Assembly (NCBI GenBank): GCA_028699175.1
Contig: JAQVVC010000022.1
Span: forward strand, 1 to 12,605
Reading direction: 5' to 3'
DNA from: Bacilli bacterium
GTDB taxonomy: Bacteria > Bacillota_I > Bacilli_A > RF39 > UBA660
DNA length: 12,605 nucleotides
Below, piece after piece: positions 7,547-12,605 of the stretch. Position 1 is the first letter of the stretch, and each line of letters opens with the position of its first letter. Both the position numbers and the translations under genes were made by a program. The notes beneath the pieces are model-generated. The model saw nothing but the letters and a program-made list of their open reading frames with translations, made no database searches and was not told where the DNA came from.

Positions 7547-7720
7547 ATGAAAGTAAAAATATTTGATGAATCTCATGAAAAAGATTTAGAAACATCAATA
7601 AATAATTTCTTGTTAAGTGATATTGATGTTATTGATATTAAATATGATATTGATGTAACAGCTAGCGGAGAAGAACAAATTTATTGTTTTTCAGCTATGA
7701 TAATATATAAAGATTTGTGA
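7547..7720 (+). CDS. cse60: Cse60-family small protein (sporulation-associated in Bacillus)
   Basis: This 57-residue protein matches Bacillus Cse60 (YteV) along its length. It has MKVKIFDESHEKDLE at the start, a central IDIKYD and the C-terminal block EEQIYCFSAMIIY, close to the remembered Bacillus block EEEQIFCFSAMVIY. Bacillus Cse60 is a sigma-E-controlled protein made in the mother cell; its biochemical role is not known. A very strong AAGGAGG (7535-7541) precedes the ATG by five bases. The stop is TGA, the only one among the genes here, and the protein ends where the family ends, which shows TGA is read as stop. The murJ ATG follows ten bases later with hardly any ribosome binding site of its own, so the two are probably co-transcribed and translationally coupled. 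Whether this organism makes spores cannot be decided from one such gene. Confidence 0.85.
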   Translation: MKVKIFDESHEKDLETSINNFLLSDIDVIDIKYDIDVTASGEEQIYCFSAMIIYKDL

Positions 7721-7730
7721 GTGACGTATA

Positions 7731-9380
7731 ATGAAAAAAAGCAGTTTTATAGAGGGTACTTTTATAGCTACCGCATCCGTAATATTAGTTAAAATATTAG
7801 GGATGCTTTATGTTATCCCTTTTTATATAATTGTTGGCTCAAAAGGGGGAGCTTTATACAGTTATGCTTATAATATCTATTTAATTTTTTTAAGTATCTC
7901 ATCGGCTGGGATTCCTAGTGCTATTAGTAAAATAATTAGTGAATATAATGCTCTTGGAATGTTAGAAGCTAAAACTAGGGCATTTAAACTCGGTAAAAAG
8001 TTTATTGGTTATTTTTCTATTGCTGCTTTTATTATTTTATTTATGTTTGCTGAAGAGTTAGCTTTATTAATATTAGGTAATTTAACTGGAGGTAATACTG
8101 TCCAAGATGTAGCTTTTGTAATTAGATGCGTGTCTTTTGCGATTCTAGTTATACCTCATTTAAGTGTAACAAAAGGATACTTACAAGCCCATAGATATAT
8201 AACTCCTTCATCAAATAGTAATTTATTAGAACAAATAGTAAGAATTTTTGTTATTTTAACTGGTTCATATTTAGCTTATAAAATATTAGATGCCTCTTTA
8301 ACGATAACAGTTGGAATAGCTGTATCAGGTGCTTTTTTTGGAGGATTAATCGCATATATTTATTTATTAAAAACAATTAGAAAAAATAAAAAAGAACTTA
8401 ATTTAGATAAAAAATATGAAAGAGATAATATCTCAAATAAAGCTATAGTTAAAAAGATCGGTCAATATGCTTTACCTTTTATAATTATTAATTTAGTTAC
8501 TCAAATATACAGTTTTACCGATATGGTATTAATTTTAAGAACTCTAGATCATTTAGGCTACTCAGCTTATGATGTTGAATTTATCACGAGTGTTATTTCG
8601 ACGTGGGGAGTTAAACTTGGGATGATAGTAAACTCAATAGCGATGGGGATGACAGTTGCTTTAATACCTTCAATAGTAGAATCTTATACAAAGAAAAATT
8701 GGATAGACTTAAATAAAAAATTTAATAAAGCTTTGCAGATAATTATTTATGTTTCAATACCTCTTACTTTAGGTTTATCTATTTTAGCTACTCCAGTATG
8801 GACGGTCTTTTATAATATAAATCATTATGGGGGAGCAATATTACAAGTTTTAATTTTTAATTCACTTGCTGTTAATGTTTATATGATTGTATCTACTAGC
8901 TTGCAAAGTATGAATAAATTTAAAGCTGTATATCAATCAGCTATATTTGGATTTTTACTTAATGCAGTATTAGTAATACCTCTTATGATATTATTTAATA
9001 ACATTAATATTCCAGCCTATTATGGAGCAATATTAGCAACCTTTATTAGTTATTTAGTATCAATTTATATTGGTTTAAAAGCAATTGGCGAAGAACATAA
9101 AATGTCATATAAAGATACTTATAAACAAGTATTTAAAATCTTAGTTCCAAGTGTTTTAATGGTTATAACATTACTTGTGATGAATCAATTCTTACCTTTT
9201 AATATCTATAGTAGAACTTCTGCTCTTAAATTAATTGTGATTGATGCTATTGTTGGTGGAATTATCTATATTGGAGTTAGTTATAAAATGGGAATTCCAA
9301 ATCATATCTTTGGTGGTAAAGAATTAAGTAAAGTAATAAAAAAACTTACTTTCGGTAAGTTTCAAATTAAAGAAAAATAA
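7731..9380 (+). CDS. murJ: Lipid II flippase MurJ, YtgP/SpoVB family membrane protein
   Basis: This 549-residue membrane protein of the MOP (MVF/MurJ) superfamily is predicted to flip lipid II, the peptidoglycan precursor, across the cytoplasmic membrane. The N-terminal run GTFIATASVILVKILGMLY followed by GGALYSYAYNIY and GIPSAISKIISEY resembles Bacillus YtgP (MurJ, 544 residues) position by position. The C-terminal YKMGIP-HIFG block also corresponds to the end of YtgP. About fourteen hydrophobic segments can be counted, with charged loops near 217-240 and 320-335. Length favours YtgP over SpoVB (518 residues), though both share the fold and a sporulation role cannot be excluded. The ATG has almost no Shine-Dalgarno sequence (GTGAGTGA upstream) and lies ten bases after cse60, so translation is probably coupled. 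It implies a peptidoglycan wall. The stop codon directly abuts the stop codon of the opposing gene. Confidence 0.85.
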   Translation: MKKSSFIEGTFIATASVILVKILGMLYVIPFYIIVGSKGGALYSYAYNIYLIFLSISSAGIPSAISKIISEYNALGMLEAKTRAFKLGKKFIGYFSIAAFIILFMFAEELALLILGNLTGGNTVQDVAFVIRCVSFAILVIPHLSVTKGYLQAHRYITPSSNSNLLEQIVRIFVILTGSYLAYKILDASLTITVGIAVSGAFFGGLIAYIYLLKTIRKNKKELNLDKKYERDNISNKAIVKKIGQYALPFIIINLVTQIYSFTDMVLILRTLDHLGYSAYDVEFITSVISTWGVKLGMIVNSIAMGMTVALIPSIVESYTKKNWIDLNKKFNKALQIIIYVSIPLTLGLSILATPVWTVFYNINHYGGAILQVLIFNSLAVNVYMIVSTSLQSMNKFKAVYQSAIFGFLLNAVLVIPLMILFNNINIPAYYGAILATFISYLVSIYIGLKAIGEEHKMSYKDTYKQVFKILVPSVLMVITLLVMNQFLPFNIYSRTSALKLIVIDAIVGGIIYIGVSYKMGIPNHIFGGKELSKVIKKLTFGKFQIKEK

Positions 9381-9716
9381 TTAAACCATATACATTGAAT
9401 TAGCATAATTATAATCGCTTTCAGGATAATTTCCTGGGGTTTGACCGGTATCTCCTTCGATTTTATTAATTCTCATTTCTAATCTATTAACATGTCTTTC
9501 TAATTTAGATAAACGGGAATCAATATCAGAAGGCATTATGCTGGTTTGTGGCACCATACTTCCTGGCATAACATTTCCTCCTACAGCTGGTCCAGCATAG
9601 AAATTAGTATTTGCAGCTACTTGATTGGGAATTAAACTTGGACCCATTTGGCCCATTCCGGGATTCATGCTATTATAACCGTATCCAGAGAAAAAAGTAT
9701 TTCGATCTTTTTTCAT
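9381..9716 (-). CDS. Unrecognised small protein with a predicted trimeric coiled coil
   Basis: I do not recognise this 111-residue protein. Residues 8-62 are rich in Gly, Met, Pro, Asn and Tyr (for example GYGYNSMNPGMGQMGPS) and look disordered. Residues 65-86 place I, L, L, V, L, I, I at 65, 69, 72, 76, 79, 83 and 86, an unbroken 4-3 heptad pattern. RLSKLE (68-73) and RINKIE (82-87) both fit the R-h-x-x-h-E signature of three-stranded coiled coils. The tail is Tyr-rich (YPESDYNYANSMYMV). No signal peptide or membrane segment is seen. A longer frame opens at a GTG (9725), but that codon lies inside the Shine-Dalgarno AGAGGTGA. The ATG at 9716, five bases after AGGTGA, is the real start. Composition recalls small spore-coat or surface proteins, and the neighbours are a Cse60-family gene and a cell-wall flippase, but a coat role is only a guess. 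Confidence 0.75.
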   Translation of the reverse strand: MKKDRNTFFSGYGYNSMNPGMGQMGPSLIPNQVAANTNFYAGPAVGGNVMPGSMVPQTSIMPSDIDSRLSKLERHVNRLEMRINKIEGDTGQTPGNYPESDYNYANSMYMV

Positions 9717-9734
9717 TAACTTCACCTCTAGACT

Positions 9735-9763
9735 ATTATATGTGTTAGTTTATAAAATGTTTA
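9735..9763 (-). promoter_or_regulatory. Promoter of the coiled-coil protein gene
   Basis: On the minus strand TAAACA (9763-9758) and a perfect TATAAT (9740-9735) are 17 bases apart. The -10 lies just upstream of the AGAGGTGA ribosome binding site, so the mRNA leader would be only a few bases long. The promoter shares the short gap with trmB, which starts in the opposite direction. Confidence 0.5.
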
Positions 9764-9778
9764 AAAAAGGAGTAAAAT

Positions 9779-10390
9779 ATGAGATTAAGAAAAATTAAAA
9801 ATGCTAAAGAAATAATTATAAATCATCCTTTAGTGATTAAAGAATTAAATAGTGAAACATTTCTAAATAATAATCCTATTTCAATTGAAATAGGAACTGG
9901 GAAAGGTGATTTTATTATTGAAATGGCTAAAAAATATCCTCATATAAATTTTATTGGGATAGAAAAGTATGATTCAGTACTAGTTAGAGCACTTGAAAAA
10001 TTAGATGAAATAATACCTAATTTAAGATTTATATGTAATGATGCAAGATTTATTAATGATTATATAAAAATTAAGGTTAATAACCTCTATTTAAATTTTT
10101 CTGATCCATGGCCGAAAAAACGACATGAAAAAAGAAGATTAACTAGTAAAGATTTTTTAGATCAATATGAAAAAATATTTGATCAAGAAATTAATATCTA
10201 CTTAAAAACTGATAATAAAGGTTTATTTGCTTATTCGATATTATCCTTAAGTAATAATAATTATATCTTTAAGGATCTATCTTTAGATTTACATCAAGAA
10301 AAGATTTCTAATGTCCTTACTGAATATGAAAAAAAGTTTAGTTTATTGGGTTTAACTATTAATTATTTACATGCTTTTAAAAAGATTTAA
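9779..10390 (+). CDS. trmB: tRNA (guanine-N7-)-methyltransferase, position 46
   Basis: TrmB makes m7G at position 46 of the variable loop of many tRNAs, using S-adenosylmethionine. The 203-residue protein is a typical bacterial TrmB. The SAM-binding loop is EIGTGKGDF (37-45), with the acidic GIEK after strand 2 (60-63). The signature SDPWPKKRHEKRRL (108-121) contains the catalytic-region aspartate D109. The family's C-terminal TEYE motif is at 181-184, involved in target recognition. Nothing is missing or truncated. AAGGAG (9767-9772) precedes the ATG by six bases. It is divergent from the coiled-coil gene and followed after 41 bases by the lipoprotein gene, with no convincing terminator in between, so read-through into the envelope operon is likely. 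Confidence 0.96.
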   Translation: MRLRKIKNAKEIIINHPLVIKELNSETFLNNNPISIEIGTGKGDFIIEMAKKYPHINFIGIEKYDSVLVRALEKLDEIIPNLRFICNDARFINDYIKIKVNNLYLNFSDPWPKKRHEKRRLTSKDFLDQYEKIFDQEINIYLKTDNKGLFAYSILSLSNNNYIFKDLSLDLHQEKISNVLTEYEKKFSLLGLTINYLHAFKKI

Positions 10391-10405
10391 AAAACTGTCT
10401 TTTTT

Positions 10406-10414
10406 TGTTATACT
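10406..10414 (+). promoter_or_regulatory. Possible extended -10 promoter of the lipoprotein operon
   Basis: TG-T-TATACT (TG at 10406-10407, TATACT at 10409-10414) fits an extended -10. The predicted start near 10421 would coincide with the AGGAG ribosome binding site (10421-10425), leaving almost no leader, which counts against it. Without it, the operon would depend on read-through from trmB. Confidence 0.3.
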
Positions 10415-10431
10415 ATGATTAGGAGTTAAAT

Positions 10432-11070
10432 ATGAAAAAAATATTATTAATAATTGTTTTACTTATTACTGCTTCAGGATGTGTTAAAATTAATGATAAT
10501 GATATCTCTATTTTAGTAAATGAAGTTCAAAATAGTAAACTCGAATTAAGTAATATCCATCGTCAAGGATATAAATACTATTTACCAGTTGGTCTTATGG
10601 TTAATAAAACTGAAGATTTTAATGAAATAATTGTAAATAAAAATATTAAATATTATTTGTATGTTGATATTGTTAGTTATTATAATAAAATAGAAAAAGA
10701 TTATAAAATTAATGATAAAGCGTTTATAAGTGAAGATATTTCAAATAATGATAAAAAGGGTTATTTAGAAGTAAACCAAAAAAATGATAAATATTTAATT
10801 GAAATAATGTATAATTATGCTAAAATAGAATTGATAGTAAATAAAGATAATTTGGAAGAGGCAATTACTAATTCAATAATTATCTTATCTACAATCAAAT
10901 ATAATAATGATATTATTGAAAATATAATGGGTGAAAATGTATTAAACTTTAACGAAGAACAACTAGATATATTTGAAGCAAAAGGTAGTGAAAGCAATTT
11001 CTTAGAATATATTCAAGAATATGATGCATATGAAGGAACCGAAATTCCAGATTTAGATTTAATTAATTAA
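10432..11070 (+). CDS. Predicted lipoprotein of unknown function
   Basis: The 212-residue product begins with a short lipoprotein signal: MKK, a hydrophobic run (ILLIIVLLIT) and the lipobox ASGC with the lipidated cysteine at C17. Ala at -3 is less common than Leu but accepted. After processing, about 196 residues would be anchored on the outer face of the membrane. The body is rich in Asn, Lys, Ile, Tyr and Asp and has no motif I recognise. Alternating hydrophobic stretches (YYLYVDIVSYY, YLIEIMYNYAKIELIV) suggest beta strands, and the tail is acidic (EGTEIPDLDLIN). AGGAG precedes the ATG. The next gene's Shine-Dalgarno sequence overlaps this stop codon (TAAGGAGAG), so the two are co-transcribed. 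A role in the envelope with the three following genes is inferred from context. Confidence 0.8.
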   Translation: MKKILLIIVLLITASGCVKINDNDISILVNEVQNSKLELSNIHRQGYKYYLPVGLMVNKTEDFNEIIVNKNIKYYLYVDIVSYYNKIEKDYKINDKAFISEDISNNDKKGYLEVNQKNDKYLIEIMYNYAKIELIVNKDNLEEAITNSIIILSTIKYNNDIIENIMGENVLNFNEEQLDIFEAKGSESNFLEYIQEYDAYEGTEIPDLDLIN

Positions 11071-11084
11071 GGAGAGTAATATTT

Positions 11085-11855
11085 GTGGGAATATTTAAAA
11101 AATTAAAAGATGTTTTATTTGAAATTGAAGAAGATGAACTTCCAGTGATAACTAAAGAAGATGTTAAAAAGGAAAGTCATAAAAAAATACCGAAATATCA
11201 AGAAGAAAATACTATTCAAGAAATTAAAATTCCAAAAGAAGAATTGGATGATAAAAAAGAATTAGAGAAAACCTTTAATTTTCCTCTTGATGTAGAAGAA
11301 AATAAAATATCAAGAAGAAATAAAATTGATTATAAAGAAAAAGAAGATTATCTGGATATCTTTAATGAACAAAATTTTAATAAAAGAGTAGAAACAAAAA
11401 GTAGGGATTTAATTAGAGATAATCATGAAAAAGATTCTAGACCATCAAAAGTATTTAAGGCTACCCCAATAATATCTCCAGTTTATGGTATACTTGATCA
11501 AAATTATAGTAAAGATGATGTAATTGTTAAAACAGATATAGGGATAAAAGGGCGCGATCTAGATGAAGTTAGAAAAAAAGCTTATGGAATAGAAAACAAA
11601 AAGAATAAAACAGATGATAAAAAAGTTACTCCCGATGAATTTGATGATTCCCTTAAAACATTAGACGAAATTTTAATGGAAGAAGATAAATCAACTAAAG
11701 AAATTAAACTTCCAAAGAAAAAAGACTATATCGAAGAAACAGAAGCAAAAATAAGCGAGACTAAAATAGTTCAAAACATAGATGATAACACCGAGACAGA
11801 TTTATTTAACTTAATTGATTCTATGTATGAAGATAGAGAAGGAGAGGAAGAATAA
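11085..11855 (+). CDS. Highly charged, mostly disordered protein with an amphipathic N-terminus
   Basis: I do not recognise this 256-residue protein. The first 14 residues (MGIFKKLKDVLFEI) can form an amphipathic helix and resemble the membrane-targeting start of SepF, but the SepF core domain is absent. Most of the chain is Lys/Glu/Asp-rich and probably disordered. The exception is VFKATPIISPVYGILDQNY (123-141), a hydrophobic island that looks like a conserved docking motif. A second hydrophobic patch, DLFNLIDSMYED, lies at 239-250, and EIK(I/L)PK occurs twice (46-51 and 206-211). The start is GTG, eight bases after GGAGAG (11071-11076); no in-frame ATG lies nearby. The stop codon overlaps the next ATG in TAATG. 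A membrane-tethered scaffold, perhaps in division or wall synthesis, is plausible but unproven. Confidence 0.75.
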   Translation: MGIFKKLKDVLFEIEEDELPVITKEDVKKESHKKIPKYQEENTIQEIKIPKEELDDKKELEKTFNFPLDVEENKISRRNKIDYKEKEDYLDIFNEQNFNKRVETKSRDLIRDNHEKDSRPSKVFKATPIISPVYGILDQNYSKDDVIVKTDIGIKGRDLDEVRKKAYGIENKKNKTDDKKVTPDEFDDSLKTLDEILMEEDKSTKEIKLPKKKDYIEETEAKISETKIVQNIDDNTETDLFNLIDSMYEDREGEEE

Positions 11856-12142
11856 TGGAAACATTAGCAGCAGTATTACCAATTATCATTTACTTTTTAT
11901 TAATAATATTGTTAATAGTTGTAATTATTTTAGGTATTAAGCTTATAATAACAATAGATAAAGTAAATGTAATAGCAGAAGATATTAGAGAAAAAGTCAA
12001 ATCATTAAATACAATTTTTGAACTTATTAACTTTACATCTAATAAATTCAGCTATTTAAGTACTAAAGTAATAGATTCAATTACTAGTTTAATCAATAAA
12101 GTATTTGGATTAAAAAGTGGAAAGGATGATGATTATGTCTAA
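11855..12142 (+). CDS. Single-pass membrane protein, DUF948/YtxG-like
   Basis: The 95-residue protein has one long transmembrane segment (about 5-33, PIIIYFLLIILLIVVIILGIKLII). A helical tail with regular hydrophobic spacing (IDKVNVIAEDIREKVKSLN and on) follows, and the C-terminus is acidic (KDDDYV). This layout fits the DUF948 family, which includes Bacillus YtxG, although the family is weakly conserved and the match rests on layout more than on motifs. The next gene is a clear YtxH homologue, and YtxG and YtxH are neighbours in B. subtilis, which supports the call. Its ATG shares a base with the upstream stop codon (TAATG), and AAGGAGAGG lies about 8 bases before it inside the upstream gene. 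Its end overlaps the next start by eight bases, so three proteins are probably made in coupled fashion. Confidence 0.7.
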   Translation: METLAAVLPIIIYFLLIILLIVVIILGIKLIITIDKVNVIAEDIREKVKSLNTIFELINFTSNKFSYLSTKVIDSITSLINKVFGLKSGKDDDYV

Positions 12143-12569
12143 AAATAGAAAATGTAATCTTTTAAAAGGGCTTGTGATAGGAGCAGGGTTAGGACTTTTG
12201 TTTGCACCTAAAAAAGGATCTGAAACTAGAAAGGATTTAATTAACAAAATTAATGAATTATCTGAAAAAATAAAAGATATTGAACTTGATGATGTTAAAG
12301 AAACTTTATCAATAAAAATTGATGGATTAAAATCTGAACTAGCGGACTTAGATAAAGAAAAAGTAGCTGCTATTACGAGAAAAAAAGCCGAAGATATTAA
12401 AAATAAAGCCGAAGAATTATATAAATTGGCAGTCGAAAAAGGTACTCCAGTATTAGAAAAAGCGGCTGATGAAATTAGAAAGAAAACGGCAGAATTATTA
12501 AAAGAAACAGCTACTAAACTTGATAATAAGCAAAAAGAAAGTACTCCTAAAACAACACCTAAAAAATAA
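12135..12569 (+). CDS. YtxH-family membrane-associated protein
   Basis: The 144-residue product carries the YtxH signature near its N-terminus: a short hydrophobic Gly-rich helix (LLKGLVIGAGLGLLFAP, 9-25) then KKGSETRKDL (26-35). The rest is a long, charged helical region, probably coiled coil (about 36-128), with repeated Lys/Glu/Ala blocks and a Lys/Thr/Pro-rich tail. Bacillus YtxH is a general-stress protein of unknown function, encoded beside YtxG. A GTG-started frame could extend the protein upstream by six residues from 12117. The ATG at 12135 is better: AAAGGA (12121-12126) is eight bases away, and the protein then begins MSKNRK as homologues do. The ATG lies in ATGTCTAA, overlapping the end of the preceding gene by eight bases. 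It is the last gene of the operon and is followed at once by a terminator. Confidence 0.88.
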   Translation: MSKNRKCNLLKGLVIGAGLGLLFAPKKGSETRKDLINKINELSEKIKDIELDDVKETLSIKIDGLKSELADLDKEKVAAITRKKAEDIKNKAEELYKLAVEKGTPVLEKAADEIRKKTAELLKETATKLDNKQKESTPKTTPKK

Positions 12570-12587
12570 CACTACAAGTGTTTTTTT
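12568..12587 (+). terminator. Terminator of the envelope operon
   Basis: AACACT (12568-12573) and AGTGTT (12577-12582) form a 6-bp stem around ACA, followed by Ts through 12587. An upstream A-run (12561-12566) could pair with the T-run on the opposite strand. The left arm includes two bases of the ytxH-like stop codon. It is compact but correctly built. Confidence 0.8.
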
Positions 12588-12605
12588 ATTTTAAACTATC
12601 ATGAT

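Noticed and set aside
9717..9725. GTG start extending the coiled-coil protein by three residues
   Set aside because: The GTG is part of the Shine-Dalgarno AGAGGTGA that serves the ATG at 9716.
10379..10406. Possible terminator between trmB and the lipoprotein gene
   Set aside because: AAAAAGA and TCTTTTT can pair, but the stem has a single G:C pair and a 12-base loop, too weak to call.
10815..10997. Antisense open frame of 60 codons inside the lipoprotein gene
   Set aside because: Ser/Ile-rich shadow frame with no ribosome binding site or promoter.
12117..12134. GTG start extending the YtxH-like protein by six residues
   Set aside because: It would lie before the ribosome binding site AAAGGA that is correctly spaced for the ATG at 12135, and YtxH proteins begin close to the hydrophobic helix.
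1..12605. tRNA, rRNA or CRISPR array
   Set aside because: No regularly spaced repeats, no cas-like genes and no tRNA or rRNA signature sequences were seen on either strand.

Overview
The window is a very AT-rich bacterial chromosome segment, read with the standard bacterial code. It has ordinary Shine-Dalgarno sites, sigma-A-like promoters, and TAA as nearly every stop codon. The gene content points to a cell-walled, low-GC Firmicute of the class Bacilli: a YtgP-type MurJ lipid II flippase, a Cse60 sporulation-family protein, a UvrX-type SOS polymerase with a Bacillus-style LexA box, and a YtxG/YtxH-like pair. An uncultured gut lineage of the RF39/Erysipelotrichales kind would fit, but the genus cannot be read from this sequence. 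One gene (cse60) ends in TGA and no real frame contains an internal TGA, which argues against the Mycoplasma code.

Region 1 (1-2976) is a self-contained defence unit. One 930-residue MmeI-like type IIL restriction-modification enzyme has its own promoter and a hairpin terminator overlapping its stop codon. Region 2 (about 3060-7446) handles DNA replication and repair. A UvrX-type Y-family polymerase on the minus strand, with a LexA-type box in its promoter and a beta-clamp motif, is divergent from priA, the replication-restart helicase. A thymidylate kinase follows priA. Two strong hairpins lie beyond the polymerase gene. Region 3 (7447-9716) holds a 57-residue Cse60-family gene whose ribosome binding site can fold into a hairpin, then the MurJ flippase. 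Tail to tail with murJ, with no base between the stop codons, is an unrecognised 111-residue protein with a strongly predicted trimeric coiled coil. Region 4 (9779-12587) reads rightward: trmB (tRNA m7G46 methyltransferase), a lipoprotein, a charged disordered protein with one conserved-looking motif, a one-helix membrane protein like DUF948/YtxG, and a YtxH-family protein, closed by a compact terminator. The last four genes are tightly packed or overlapping, and all appear to carry an N-terminal membrane anchor, so they look like one envelope-associated operon.

Most of the window is conserved chromosome. From memory, ytgP, yteV (cse60), trmB and ytxGH also lie within one stretch of the Bacillus subtilis chromosome. 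The parts most worth following up are the MmeI-like enzyme with readable specificity residues, the coiled-coil protein at 9381-9716, and the envelope operon at 10432-12569. I do not see clear proof of a wholly new multi-gene system.
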